Part shown: positions 16,818 to 25,952 of the stretch, in pieces
Numbering within the stretch: the stretch's first letter is position 1
Layout of the letters: each line of letters opens with the position of its first letter
Assembly: GCF_013366925.1 (NCBI RefSeq)
Contig: NZ_JAALDK010000002.1
Location: 806,001-870,000 of the forward strand
Direction of reading: 5' to 3'
DNA length: 64,000 bases
From: Paraburkholderia youngii
GTDB lineage: Bacteria; Pseudomonadota; Gammaproteobacteria; Burkholderiales; Burkholderiaceae
Notes under the pieces: model-generated
Seen by the model: the letters and a program-made list of their open reading frames with translations, nothing else
What the model was told of the DNA's origin: nothing
Database searches by the model: none
Translations under genes and position numbers: made by a program

Positions 16818-16972
16818 GATAGATTAAGAAATGATCTAACTAAACAGATCGTTGCATTATCGCGAACTTCGATCCGAGAAATGATTTTGCGCCCGGCGCG
16901 TAACACCAAGATCGAAGAGTGATCAGGGACGACTTCTCCTCTCACACACTTCGCGAGAGCGTGTGGAGTTTG

Positions 16973-17009
16973 GCCTTGGCTGCGGGACACCGAGCCAAGG
17001 CGTTTTTTT
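16973..17009 (+). terminator. Strong rho-independent terminator
   Basis: GCCTTGGCT at 16973-16981 pairs with AGCCAAGGC at 16993-17001, an 11-base loop lies between them, and seven Ts follow at 17003-17009. It acts on rightward transcripts and lies 205 bases after the SDR stop with no gene in between. Confidence 0.8.
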
Positions 17010-17161
17010 CATCGCTGGTTTTTGATGTGTTCGTCGACGCAGGAGCGTTTGCACGTGCAGCCTCCAAGGCTCACCGTCGCCCGCAAAAACAATCAACGGC
17101 TTGTGGGGAAACGTCGAGTTGGATGCGCATCGCGAGAGAGCGACGCGCGAGAAGACCACCG

Positions 17162-17193
17162 AGCCGGCCCTCCAGAGCAATGCAGGGCCGGCT
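17162..17193. terminator. GC-rich hairpin
   Basis: AGCCGGCCCT at 17162-17171 and AGGGCCGGCT at 17184-17193 form a perfect 10-bp stem with a 12-base loop. It could terminate either strand; there is no T-run. Confidence 0.45.
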
Positions 17194-17497
17194 GCCCCGC
17201 GTCGCGCTAGAAGTTGGAGGCCGATCGCGGAGAGTGCGGTTTCGAACCGTCTGTTAAGAAGGTTCTTAAAACCATTCCGACGTGAAGGACGGCAAGTGCA
17301 CGTCCATCCAGTCGAATTCGCTGCGGCAGTTCCCCCAGGCCCACGGCGGTGACTTCCCGCCTCGTCCGGCAGCGTCCGAACCTTGATGCGGGCGCGAGAT
17401 GTCCCGGCCCTCCCTGTCCGAGTCGATTTTTCCTACTGCTGACTGGTCTGTACTTGCGATGCGACTATTGCCTATCCCGGTCGTCATGACTCGCCCC

Positions 17498-18952
17498 CTA
17501 GCTGCAATTTTTTACCATTTCTTCGATTACCTTCTTCGCATCGCCGAACACCATCATCGTCTTGTCCATGTAGAAGAGCTCGTTGTCGAGGCCCGCATAA
17601 CCCGCGGCCATCGAGCGCTTGTTCACGATGATCGTGCGCGCCTTGTACGCTTCGATGATCGGCATGCCCGCGATCGGCGACTTCGGATCGTTCTTCGCCG
17701 CTGGATTCACCACGTCGTTCGCGCCGAGCACCAGCACTACGTCGGTCTGGCCGAATTCGTTGTTGATGTCCTCCATTTCGAACACGAGGTCGTAGGGCAC
17801 CTCGGCTTCCGCGAGCAGCACGTTCATGTGACCGGGCATGCGGCCCGCCACGGGGTGAATCGCATAGCGCACGTCCACGCCCTTTTCGACGAGCTTGTCG
17901 GTCAGTTCCTTCAGCGCATGCTGCGCGCGCGCCACCGCGAGACCGTAGCCCGGCACGATCACGACACTCTCGGCGTTGCCCAGCATGAACGACGCATCAT
18001 CGGCGGAGCCCGACTTCACCGGACGCTGCTCCTGCGCGCCAGCCGCTGCCGCTGAGCCAGCCTCGCCGCCGAAGCCGCCAAGCAGCACGCTGAAGAACGA
18101 GCGGTTCATCGCGTGGCACATGATGTACGACAGAATCGCGCCGGAAGAGCCCACGAGCGAACCCGCGATGATCAGCATCGCGTTGTTCAGCGAGAAGCCG
18201 ATACCCGCCGCCGCCCAGCCCGAGTAGGAGTTCAGCATCGACACGACCACCGGCATGTCCGCACCACCGATCGGAATGATGATCAGCACACCGAGCACGA
18301 ACGCGATGATTGTCATGATGATGAACGGCAGCCACGATTGCGTGAGGAAGAACAGGACACCGAAGCCGAGCATCGCGAGCGCGAGCATCAGGTTGATCAG
18401 ATGCTGGCCGGAGTAGACCACGGGCCCGCCCTGAAACAGCCGGAACTTGTACTTGCCCGACAGCTTGCCGAAGGCGATCACCGAGCCGCTAAACGTAATC
18501 GCGCCGACGAAGGTGCCAATGAACAGCTCGATACGGTTGCCGTATGGCAGGAAGCCGGGATACGGCGCATCTTCTGCAACGAGCCCGAATGCGGCGGGAT
18601 CGGAAACTACCGCGTACGCAATGCAGACAGCAGCAAGACCGATCAGCGAATGCATCGCCGCGACCAGCTCGGGCATCTTCGTCATCTCGACGCGTGCGGC
18701 GATATACGCGCCAAGACCGCCGCCCACCACGAGCGCCGTGAAAAGCAACGCAAGCCCGAGCCCGAGATTCGAGCCGAACTGCGCGGACTCCTTCACGATG
18801 AGCGCAAGGGTGGTGAGAATGGCGATCGCCATGCCGACCATGCCGAAGGTATTGCCAGCGCGCGCGCTCCTCGGGTTGGAAAGCCCTTTGAGCGCCTGAA
18901 TGAAACAGACCGACGCCACCAAATAAAGCAGCGTAACGAGGTTCATGCTCAT
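17498..18952 (-). CDS. pntB: NAD(P) transhydrogenase, beta subunit
   Basis: This 484-residue protein is PntB. It has nine or so membrane segments forming the proton channel and a C-terminal NADP(H)-binding domain with VPGYGLAVARAQHAL and VLGANDVVNPAA. Together with PntAA and PntAB it forms the proton-translocating transhydrogenase of the inner membrane, which makes NADPH from NADH at the cost of the proton gradient. It is the last gene of a leftward three-gene operon. NADPH supply for the island's reductases is a plausible local use, although the enzyme is a general housekeeping one. Confidence 0.95.
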   Translation of the reverse strand: MSMNLVTLLYLVASVCFIQALKGLSNPRSARAGNTFGMVGMAIAILTTLALIVKESAQFGSNLGLGLALLFTALVVGGGLGAYIAARVEMTKMPELVAAMHSLIGLAAVCIAYAVVSDPAAFGLVAEDAPYPGFLPYGNRIELFIGTFVGAITFSGSVIAFGKLSGKYKFRLFQGGPVVYSGQHLINLMLALAMLGFGVLFFLTQSWLPFIIMTIIAFVLGVLIIIPIGGADMPVVVSMLNSYSGWAAAGIGFSLNNAMLIIAGSLVGSSGAILSYIMCHAMNRSFFSVLLGGFGGEAGSAAAAGAQEQRPVKSGSADDASFMLGNAESVVIVPGYGLAVARAQHALKELTDKLVEKGVDVRYAIHPVAGRMPGHMNVLLAEAEVPYDLVFEMEDINNEFGQTDVVLVLGANDVVNPAAKNDPKSPIAGMPIIEAYKARTIIVNKRSMAAGYAGLDNELFYMDKTMMVFGDAKKVIEEMVKNCS

Positions 18953-19273
18953 TTACGCACCCTCCTTGCCGGTGAGCTTCTTCGGCTCTTTCTTGCGGAA
19001 CATCTCCAGCATGCGCCGCGTGACGAGGAATCCGCCGAACACGTTGACGGCCGCGAGCAGCACGGCGAACGTGCCGAAGAACTTGCCCGCCCCGCCCACG
19101 GTCAGTCCCGTTGCCAGCATCGCGCCGACGATGACGATCGCCGAAATCGCATTGGTCACGGCCATCAGCGGCGTATGCAGAGCAGGCGTGACGTTCCAGA
19201 CCACGTGATAGCCGACGTAGACGGCTAGCACGAAGATGATCAGATTGATGACCGTATGATTGATCACTTCCAT
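18953..19273 (-). CDS. pntAB: NAD(P) transhydrogenase, alpha subunit part 2 (membrane)
   Basis: This 106-residue membrane protein supplies the three transmembrane helices that in Escherichia coli are fused to the end of PntA. The segment [20 protein letters not shown] is the conserved membrane stretch, and a Lys-rich tail follows. The ATG at 19273 is preceded by AGGAG; an in-frame start at 19294 has no such site. The stop directly abuts the pntB start, implying coupled translation. Confidence 0.93.
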   Translation of the reverse strand: MEVINHTVINLIIFVLAVYVGYHVVWNVTPALHTPLMAVTNAISAIVIVGAMLATGLTVGGAGKFFGTFAVLLAAVNVFGGFLVTRRMLEMFRKKEPKKLTGKEGA

Positions 19274-19290
19274 TCCTGTTCTCCTTCTCG

Positions 19291-20442
19291 TCATGCCTTG
19301 CGCGTGACCTGGCCGTCACGGGCCAGCAGCGTAGCCGCGACGATGTCGTCCGCGGGATCGATGTTGAGGATGCCCTCCTTCGTGACGATCAGCTTCAGGA
19401 AGTCGAGCAGATTGCGCGCGTAGAGCGCGGAGGCATCGGCGGCGACCATCGAAGCGAGGTTCGTGTAGCCGCAGATCTGCACCCCATGGTGCGTCACGAC
19501 CTTGTCGGCCTCGGTGAGGGGGCAATTGCCGCCGCGCCGTCCCGTGGCCTGCTCGGCGACCGGACCGCGTCCCGCCGCGAGGTCGATCACGACCGAGCCC
19601 GGCTTCATCGCCTGCACGGTTTCCGAAGGCAGCAGCGTCGGCGCGTCGCGGCCCGGAATCAGTGCGGTCGAGATGACAATGTCGGCCTGCTTTGCGCGCT
19701 CATGCACCAGCGCCGACTGGCGCGCGAGCCACGACGGCGGCATCGGCCTCGCATAGCCGCCGACACCCTGCGCGGCCTCGCGTTCCTCATCGGTTTCGAA
19801 CGGCACGTCGAGAAACTTTCCGCCGAGAGACTCGATCTGCTCCTTGACCGCCGGGCGCACATCGGAAGCTTCGATCACCGCGCCAAGGCGCCGCGCCGTG
19901 GCAATGGCCTGCAGACCCGCCACGCCCGCACCAAGAATCAGCACGCGCGCCGCCTTCACGGTGCCTGCGGCGGTCATGAGCATCGGCATGAAGCGCGGAT
20001 AAAGGTTCGCAGCCAGGAGCACCGCCTTGTACCCGGCGATATTGGCCTGCGAGGACAGCACATCGAGGCTCTGTGCGCGCGTCGTGCGCGGTGCGGCTTC
20101 GAGCGCGAACGCGGTGACGCCAGCCGCGGCGAGTGTGGTCGCATTGTCGGCGTTGAAGGGGTCGAGCATGCCGACGAGCACCGAACCACGCTTCATCAAC
20201 GGCAATTCGCTCTGCGTTGGCGACTGAACCTTGAGCACGAGGTCCGCGCCGAAGGCGGCAGCCGCGTCGGCTACCCGCGCGCCCACGGCGATGTACGCCT
20301 CGTCAGGATAGCTCGCGCCAATTCCCGCCCCGGTCTGGATCGTCACCGTGTGTCCCTGGGCGACGTATTTCCTGACTGTTTCGGGTGTCGCGGCCACACG
20401 GCTTTCGTTCGCCCGCGTTTCCGCGGGGATTCCAATGTGCAT
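19291..20442 (-). CDS. pntAA: NAD(P) transhydrogenase, alpha subunit part 1 (NAD-binding)
   Basis: This 383-residue soluble subunit binds NAD(H). It shows the alanine-dehydrogenase/PNT N-terminal domain ([17 protein letters not shown]) and the Rossmann loop [20 protein letters not shown]. It lacks the membrane segment, which is encoded separately by pntAB, the arrangement seen in many alpha- and beta-proteobacteria. The ATG at 20442 follows AGGAG; longer upstream frames have no support. It is the first gene of the pnt operon. Confidence 0.95.
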   Translation of the reverse strand: MHIGIPAETRANESRVAATPETVRKYVAQGHTVTIQTGAGIGASYPDEAYIAVGARVADAAAAFGADLVLKVQSPTQSELPLMKRGSVLVGMLDPFNADNATTLAAAGVTAFALEAAPRTTRAQSLDVLSSQANIAGYKAVLLAANLYPRFMPMLMTAAGTVKAARVLILGAGVAGLQAIATARRLGAVIEASDVRPAVKEQIESLGGKFLDVPFETDEEREAAQGVGGYARPMPPSWLARQSALVHERAKQADIVISTALIPGRDAPTLLPSETVQAMKPGSVVIDLAAGRGPVAEQATGRRGGNCPLTEADKVVTHHGVQICGYTNLASMVAADASALYARNLLDFLKLIVTKEGILNIDPADDIVAATLLARDGQVTRKA

Positions 20443-20562
20443 CAAAGTACTCCTGATTGCATATGGGTGGTATGAACGTACCCACGAGGCCTGCTGCGGG
20501 AGGCAGCAACCATTCGACCTTCGGGCGCAACGCACCCCTCAAGGAACTGATGGGTAATCCAT

Positions 20563-20593
20563 AAAAAAAAGCGCACCCTCGAAGAATGCGCTT
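20563..20593 (-). terminator. Rho-independent terminator after the CoA-transferase gene
   Basis: Read leftward, AAGCGCA (20593-20587) pairs with TGCGCTT (20575-20569) across an 11-base loop and runs into eight Ts (20570-20563). It separates the catabolic operon upstream from the pnt operon. Confidence 0.85.
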
Positions 20594-20611
20594 CACAGGC
20601 TTTTCCGCGCT

Positions 20612-21853
20612 CTATAGAACTTTCTTTTCGCGCAGAGCATCGATATCGGGCTGCGACATACCGAGCACGTCACGCAGCACGTCGTCCGTATGTTGGCCGA
20701 GCGTCGGCGGCGCGCCGTATGAATCGATAGGCGTGCCCGACATCTTGACCGGATTCGCCACCATACGAACGGCCTGATCTGTGAGCGGGTGCGCGACTTC
20801 CACGCACATCGCGCGTGCCTGCACATGCGGATCTGCGAACACCTGTTCCAGATTGTTGATCGGTCCAGCCGGCACTCCGGCGGCGTCGAGTGCCGCGAGC
20901 AGTTCATCGCTCTGCCATTCGACGATCAGCGGCTCGAACACTTCGCCCAGTGCACGACGATTCTTCACGCGCAGAGCGATCTCGCTGAATCGCGGATCAG
21001 TAGCAAGTTCGGGATGCCCGAGAACATTGCACATTCGCGTGTACTGCTCGTTGTTGCCGGCAACGATCATGATGTCGCGATCGGCGCAACGGAACATGCG
21101 GGACGGCATGCCACCATTGCCCTCGGTACCGCGCCGGATCGGAATCTGGCCGGAAACGAGGTACTGGCTTGCATAGTGCGATGTGGCAGCGATCATCGCG
21201 TCCAGCAATGCCAGGTCGATGTACTGCCCTTCGCCAGTACCGCCTTGCGCCGCGTCGCGGTGATAGAGGGCCGCGATGATCGCCGAAGCGGCATACTGAC
21301 CACAGAGGATGTCGGCAAGACTGGGCCCGGTTTTCATAGGGCCGCCGCCGGGCACGTCGTCACCGTTTCCGGTCACGCTCATCAAGCCACCCATCGCCTG
21401 GAAAATCGAGTCATAGCCCGGCCGTGGGCTATACGGTCCGGTCTGGCCGAACCCGGTTATCGAACAGTAGATCAGGCGCGGATTGACCAGCTTGAGGCTC
21501 TCGTAGTCGAGCCCGTAACGCTTGAGGTCGCCCACCTTGTAGTTCTCGAGCAACACGTCGCATTGCGCAGCCAGCGAGCGGATCAGCGCCTGGCCTTCAG
21601 GCGTAGAGATATCGCAGGTGATCGACTTCTTGCCGCGGTTCGCGCTGATAAAAAACGTCGACTCGCGCGTGACCTTGCCGTCCCGATCCATCAGGAACGG
21701 TGGGCCGAATTGCCGCGAATCGTCGCCCTTTCCCGGACGCTCGACCTTGATGACCTCGGCGCCGAGATCCGCCAGCATTTGAGCCCCCCACGGCCCCGCG
21801 AGAATACGGCTCAGGTCGAGTACGCGAACACCCGCCAACGCGCCTTTTGTCAT
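20612..21853 (-). CDS. CaiB/BaiF-type (family III) CoA-transferase
   Basis: This 413-residue protein is a family III CoA-transferase. It opens with LAGVRVLDLSRILAGPW and has the motifs GAEVIKVERP and FGQTGPY. The catalytic aspartate, which forms the acyl anhydride, is Asp213 in QYIDLALLDA. Such enzymes move CoA from succinyl-, acetyl- or similar CoA to a carboxylic acid. ATG 21853 has an AAGGGGA site and is preferred over an ATG 45 bases upstream. It is downstream of a crotonase gene with only 48 bases between them. Confidence 0.87.
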   Translation of the reverse strand: MTKGALAGVRVLDLSRILAGPWGAQMLADLGAEVIKVERPGKGDDSRQFGPPFLMDRDGKVTRESTFFISANRGKKSITCDISTPEGQALIRSLAAQCDVLLENYKVGDLKRYGLDYESLKLVNPRLIYCSITGFGQTGPYSPRPGYDSIFQAMGGLMSVTGNGDDVPGGGPMKTGPSLADILCGQYAASAIIAALYHRDAAQGGTGEGQYIDLALLDAMIAATSHYASQYLVSGQIPIRRGTEGNGGMPSRMFRCADRDIMIVAGNNEQYTRMCNVLGHPELATDPRFSEIALRVKNRRALGEVFEPLIVEWQSDELLAALDAAGVPAGPINNLEQVFADPHVQARAMCVEVAHPLTDQAVRMVANPVKMSGTPIDSYGAPPTLGQHTDDVLRDVLGMSQPDIDALREKKVL

Positions 21854-21901
21854 AACAAACTGTCCCCTTGAATTCGCACCGGCTGCGCCGGAAGCCATGC
21901 A

Positions 21902-22696
21902 TCAGCGGCCGACGAATTTCGCCGCACGTTTTTCGATGAAGGACTGAACACCTTCCTTGGCATCTTCAGTGTTGTAGAGAAACTGCTGGGTCGACTGAAT
22001 GGTCGCGTAAGCATCCTGCCAGCCTTGTCCCAGTGAAACCCGCGCGTTCTGCATCGTGGCCTGCACGGCTAGCGGAGCCTGCGCCGCAATTCGCTCTGCG
22101 ATCGCGAGCGCCCGGTCGAACTCCTGCCCCGCGGGCACGACATCCTGCACGAAGTTCATGTGCCGCGCCTCTTCCGCGGTGAATTCGTCGCCAGTAAGTA
22201 GTACCTTCATCGCGTTGCCCCAGCCGGCACGCTGGACCATGCGGAACGTCGCACCACAACCTGCCATGATCCCCCGCTTGACTTCAAGCTGGGAGAAACG
22301 GCAGTTATCGGCCGCCACAGCCACTTCCGAAGCGAGCATCAATTCGACCGCAACCGTGAAACAGATTCCCTTGAGCGCAATGACGACCGGCTTGGTGCGC
22401 AGCGGCGCGCGCAAGTTGAACGGATCTACCTCGCCTTCAGGAAGCAGGGATTTCCCTTCCCGGCGCAATGGCGCGATCTTCGGCATGTCGAGCCCTGCCG
22501 TAAAGTGATCCCCTTCGGCGTAGACCAGCCCGCAAAAAATATCGCTGCTCTGTTCGAGCTGCGTGTAAGCCATGGCCAGTTCGCGGAACATCTTCGGGGT
22601 AAATCCGTTGCGCTTTTCCGGCCGGTCGATGCCCATCAAAAGCAGGTTCCCGCGCTGCTCAACGCGAATCTGTCCGTCCTCGTGACGAGTAGTCAT
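21902..22696 (-). CDS. Enoyl-CoA hydratase/isomerase family protein
   Basis: This 264-residue crotonase keeps glutamates at both positions of the enoyl-CoA hydratase pair, Glu118 in VAVELMLA and Glu138 in FSQLEVKRG, so hydratase or isomerase activity is possible. The usual Gly-Gly-Gly before the first Glu is replaced by Thr-Val-Ala, and the second loop reads MAGCGATFR, so it is not a standard short-chain enzyme. ATG 22696 follows GAGGAGA. It is divergent from another crotonase at 22897 and shares an operator region with it. Confidence 0.83.
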   Translation of the reverse strand: MTTRHEDGQIRVEQRGNLLLMGIDRPEKRNGFTPKMFRELAMAYTQLEQSSDIFCGLVYAEGDHFTAGLDMPKIAPLRREGKSLLPEGEVDPFNLRAPLRTKPVVIALKGICFTVAVELMLASEVAVAADNCRFSQLEVKRGIMAGCGATFRMVQRAGWGNAMKVLLTGDEFTAEEARHMNFVQDVVPAGQEFDRALAIAERIAAQAPLAVQATMQNARVSLGQGWQDAYATIQSTQQFLYNTEDAKEGVQSFIEKRAAKFVGR

Positions 22697-22747
22697 GCAG
22701 TGTCTCCTCGCGGTGTTTCCCGTTAGTGAATCTGCCCTCGCGCTCAA

Positions 22748-22791
22748 TTGACAAAGCCGGGCCTCACATTCAGAATCATAAACGTCGTTCA
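22748..22791 (+). promoter_or_regulatory. Promoter with TGAAC-type operator for crotonase-thiolase operon
   Basis: TTGACA at 22748-22753, a 17-base spacer and CAGAAT at 22771-22776 form a good promoter reading right. Two bases later begins TAAACG-T-CGTTCA (22779-22791), a one-mismatch copy of the shared 13-base palindrome. It lies where a repressor would cover the transcription start. The site could also serve the divergent crotonase gene at 21902. Confidence 0.65.
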
Positions 22792-22896
22792 AATAATTGG
22801 CAACGTGCGGTACGCTTTGACGTAACCCGAACGGCGCGCCGCGGCCCACGAACCACGCGCGAGCAGCGTTGCCCCTCATTCCCTCAAGGAAGAAGC

Positions 22897-23673
22897 ATGG
22901 CCTACGAGACGATCATCGTCGAAACGCACGGAAAAGCCGGCTTGCTCAGGCTGAACCGTCCGCAAGCCTACAACGCGCTGAACAACCAGCTGATGGACGA
23001 GCTGACGGCAGCACTCGACGACTTTGAAGCCGATCCCGCCATCGGCGCGATCGTGCTGACCGGCAGCGAAAAGGCGTTCGCCGCCGGAGCCGATATCAAG
23101 ATGATGAACGAATGGACGTACATGGACGTCTACAAGAATCAGTTCATCACGTCTAACTGGGAACGCACCGCGCGTTGCCGCAAGCCGGTCATCGCGGCGG
23201 TCGCGGGTCTTGCGTTGGGCGGAGGCTGCGAACTGGCCATGATGTGCGACTTCATTCTCGCCGCCGACAACGCCCGTTTCGCCCTGCCCGAAATCACGCT
23301 GGCGACCATTCCCGGCGCTGGCGGCACCCAACGCCTCACGCGCGTGCTCGGCAAATCGAAGGCGATGGAGATGATCCTCACCGGCCGCAAGATGGACGCC
23401 GTCGAGGCCGAACGATGCGGCCTCGTAAGCCGCATCCTGCCGGTCGGCACGCTCGTCGAAGAAGCACTGAAAACGGCCGATGAAATAGCGCGATATTCGC
23501 AACCCGTCGTGGCGATGGCGAAAGAATGTGTGAACCGCGCCTACGAATCCAGCCTCGCGGAAGGCATCCTGTTCGAGCGGCGCATGGCCTATTCGACCTT
23601 CGCCACTGCAGATCGAAAGGAAGGCATGGCAGCCTTCGCCGAAAAGCGCAAACCCCAGTTTCGCGATTGTTGA
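22897..23673 (+). CDS. Enoyl-CoA hydratase
   Basis: This 258-residue protein is a textbook short-chain enoyl-CoA hydratase. The two catalytic glutamates are Glu112 in GGGCELAMMCD and Glu132 in LPEITLATIPGAGG, and the oxyanion-hole segment AAGADI is near 62-67. It adds water across trans-2-enoyl-CoA in beta-oxidation. The start at 22897 follows AAGGAAG; the frame is open further upstream but without homology and across the promoter at 22748. It leads a rightward operon ending with a thiolase. Confidence 0.92.
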   Translation: MAYETIIVETHGKAGLLRLNRPQAYNALNNQLMDELTAALDDFEADPAIGAIVLTGSEKAFAAGADIKMMNEWTYMDVYKNQFITSNWERTARCRKPVIAAVAGLALGGGCELAMMCDFILAADNARFALPEITLATIPGAGGTQRLTRVLGKSKAMEMILTGRKMDAVEAERCGLVSRILPVGTLVEEALKTADEIARYSQPVVAMAKECVNRAYESSLAEGILFERRMAYSTFATADRKEGMAAFAEKRKPQFRDC

Positions 23674-23781
23674 ATCGCCAAGAACGCCACGCGCATCGTG
23701 GCAAACCGAGCACGCCAGGTCACGCGCGTCAGGCGCATTTCTCTGGCACCCACACTCCCTATCCAAGATTACAGGCGCGCG

Positions 23782-24768
23782 ATGAAACCGTATGTCAACC
23801 GCATTACTGAATTACTCGGCATTCAATATCCCATCATTCAGGGCGGTATGCGCTGGGTGGCGCGAGCCGAACTGGCGGCGGCCGTGGGGAACGCGGGAGG
23901 GCTCGGGTTCATCTCCGCGCACACCCATGCAAGCGCCGATGCACTCGCGCGCGAAATCGACAAGGTGCGTTCGCTCACGGATAAGCCCTTTGGCGTCAAC
24001 CTGACCGTTCTCGGCGCGAATGCCGGTCTCGACTATGACGCGTATGTTCGCACGATCGTGTCCCAGGGCGTCCAGGTCGTTGAAACGGCTGGCAGCAACC
24101 CCGCGAAATACATCGCCGAGTTCAAGGCACATGGCGTTAAGGTCGTGCATAAGTGCGTCACGGTTCGCCATGCGGTGAAGGCCGAATCGCTCGGCGCAGA
24201 CGTCGTCAGCATCAACGGGTTCGAATGCGCGGGGCACCCTGGCGAAGACGATATCCCCGGACTAATCCTGATTCCCGCCGCAGCCGAAAAGCTCAAGGTG
24301 CCGATTCTCGCGTCCGGGGGCTTCGCCGATGGGCGCGGCCTGATGGCGGCTCTCGCGCTCGGCGCGGATGGCATCAACATGGGTACGCGTTTCATGCTCA
24401 CGCAAGAATCGCCGGTCCACCCAGCGATCAAGCAACGTCTGCTGGAAGCGACCGAGCGCGATACCGTCCTGTTGGGCCGCTCGATCGGGGACCCGAGCCG
24501 CGTGGTCAAGAATAGCGTGAGCCTCGCCGCGCTCGAACTTGAGCGCAGCAAAAACGTGACGCACTCTGACCTGTCCGCACTGACCGGAGCACAGCGCTGG
24601 ATGGATGCGTTCGCTACAGGAGAAGTCGAAGGCGGCGCTTTCCCCGCCGGTATCGTCACAGGCCTCATTCACGATTTGCCGACCTGCGCGGAATTGATCG
24701 GCCGCATCGTCAAGGAAGCCGCCGCGATTGCCCAACGCCAGCTAGGCTTCAGCGCTGCTCTGGCATGA
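23782..24768 (+). CDS. Nitronate monooxygenase-like FMN flavoprotein
   Basis: This 328-residue TIM-barrel flavoprotein belongs to the 2-nitropropane dioxygenase/nitronate monooxygenase family. Seen are IQYPIIQGGMRWV at the N-terminus, the GFECAGHPG loop with its conserved His, and GADGINMGTRF at the phosphate-binding site. In steroid catabolism of actinobacteria a member of this family (IpdC) acts as a reductase on a ring-derived CoA ester, so a reductase on a CoA intermediate is as likely here as nitronate oxidation. The stop overlaps the start of the next CoA-transferase gene (ATGA). Confidence 0.83.
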   Translation: MKPYVNRITELLGIQYPIIQGGMRWVARAELAAAVGNAGGLGFISAHTHASADALAREIDKVRSLTDKPFGVNLTVLGANAGLDYDAYVRTIVSQGVQVVETAGSNPAKYIAEFKAHGVKVVHKCVTVRHAVKAESLGADVVSINGFECAGHPGEDDIPGLILIPAAAEKLKVPILASGGFADGRGLMAALALGADGINMGTRFMLTQESPVHPAIKQRLLEATERDTVLLGRSIGDPSRVVKNSVSLAALELERSKNVTHSDLSALTGAQRWMDAFATGEVEGGAFPAGIVTGLIHDLPTCAELIGRIVKEAAAIAQRQLGFSAALA

Positions 24769-25952
24769 AACTGACCGGCCTTCGCGTCGTGGACCTGTCG
24801 CAGTTCATGCCGGGTCCGTTCCTCGCTGCCAACCTCGCCGATCACGGGGCGCAAGTCATCAAGGTCGAACCGGTCACCGGCGACCCGACGCGCGGCGCAC
24901 CCGGCACGGACGGCGCTTTCTTCGCGGCGATCAACCGCGGCAAGCGCAGCATCGGCCTCGACCTGAAGCATCCAGACGGACGCGAGGTCGCGCTAAAGCT
25001 GCTGAACGAGGCCGACGTCGTCATTGAATCGTCGAGGCCGGGCGTCGCTGCTCGCCTTGGCATCGACTACGACACGGTGAGCCGCACCAACCCGAAGGTC
25101 GTTTATTGCGCGATTACCGCATTCGGCCAGACCGGCCCGCTCTGTCAATTGCCCGCACACGATCCGGTAGTTCAATCGCTTGCGGGTACGCTGCCGCGCG
25201 ATGAGCGGGGAATGCCGATTGCCACGGGACCGTCGCTCGCCGCGCTGGCCGGTTCGCTGACGGCATTGTCCGCTGTGTTGATGGCGCTGCTGCGCGCCCG
25301 GGAAACCGGGCGCGGCGACTACATCGACGTGTCGCTGTTCGATGCGGCGCTCACGGCACAGCCGTACCTGAGCGGCCGTTTGCTCAACATGCCGGCCGGG
25401 CAATCCTGGGAAGCGACCGAGGGCGATAGCGGACTCGCGATGCTCAGCACCTACGAGACCGCCGATTCCAAATGGCTCTGCCTGGGCGGCCGGGAATACA
25501 GTTTTGCCAGCAACCTTCTTACGCCGCTCGGCCGTCCCGACCTGGTCGCCGACGCGACCGGGCCGGCCGGTGAAGGCCAGATGCGCGTTCGAGCATTCCT
25601 GACGCAAACATTCATCACGCGCACGCTCGATGAATGGCTCGATTGGTTCAAAGGCCGGAACGTCAGCGTCGCGCCGGTGCTCTCGACCGCGGAGGCGCTA
25701 AACCATCCACATGCTCATGAGCGAAGAATGGTCCAGACCGATCCGTCCGGACGCGCCCACGTAGCGAGCCCGATTCATTTCCGCATGGAGCCCGCGTCGC
25801 CACCGCTCGCGGTTCCGGGACTGGGCGAGCATGCGGAGATCGTCCTGCACAGCATCGGCTACAGCGAAGACCGGATCGCGGAACTCGTTGCCTCGGGCGC
25901 CGTGCGGGGGCAGCACAACGAAGCGCATGACTTTGCGCAAGCCGCCAATTGA
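24765..25952 (+). CDS. CaiB/BaiF-type (family III) CoA-transferase
   Basis: This 395-residue family III CoA-transferase is a second member in the window. The catalytic aspartate is Asp188 in DYIDVSLFDA, with FGQTGP at about 120-125 and LTGLRVVDLSQFMPGP at the N-terminus. Its ATG lies within the stop region of the preceding flavoprotein gene, so the two are translationally coupled. It probably activates or exchanges CoA on a carboxylic intermediate, which would let the cell avoid ATP cost. The acid is unknown. Confidence 0.87.
   Translation: MKLTGLRVVDLSQFMPGPFLAANLADHGAQVIKVEPVTGDPTRGAPGTDGAFFAAINRGKRSIGLDLKHPDGREVALKLLNEADVVIESSRPGVAARLGIDYDTVSRTNPKVVYCAITAFGQTGPLCQLPAHDPVVQSLAGTLPRDERGMPIATGPSLAALAGSLTALSAVLMALLRARETGRGDYIDVSLFDAALTAQPYLSGRLLNMPAGQSWEATEGDSGLAMLSTYETADSKWLCLGGREYSFASNLLTPLGRPDLVADATGPAGEGQMRVRAFLTQTFITRTLDEWLDWFKGRNVSVAPVLSTAEALNHPHAHERRMVQTDPSGRAHVASPIHFRMEPASPPLAVPGLGEHAEIVLHSIGYSEDRIAELVASGAVRGQHNEAHDFAQAAN

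Larger units (their letters stand above)
16769..17497. other. 729-bp stretch without a credible gene
   Basis: Between the SDR and pntB I see no protein-coding gene. Short open frames exist on both strands but have no family resemblance and overlap hairpins. The left 150 bases are AT-rich and contain the 17-bp repeat and GATCT/AGATC arms at 16833-16850. A T-tailed terminator follows at 16973-17009, a 10-bp-stem hairpin at 17162-17193 and the palindrome TTAAGAA-GG-TTCTTAA at 17254-17269. It may hold an untranslated leader, a small RNA or the scar of an insertion at the edge of the catabolic island. Confidence 0.6.

Noticed and set aside
17232..17250. A tRNA T-loop-like GGTTCGAAACC on the minus strand
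   Set aside because: The stem is only 3-4 bp and no acceptor, D or anticodon arm can be built around it.
16923..17257. Short open frames on both strands near the terminator
   Set aside because: They overlap hairpins, use unusual composition, lack ribosome sites and show no family motif.
18113..20475. Long rightward open frames opposite pntB and pntAA
   Set aside because: They are antisense to well-identified pnt genes, Arg/His-rich and without homology; high GC content makes such frames common.
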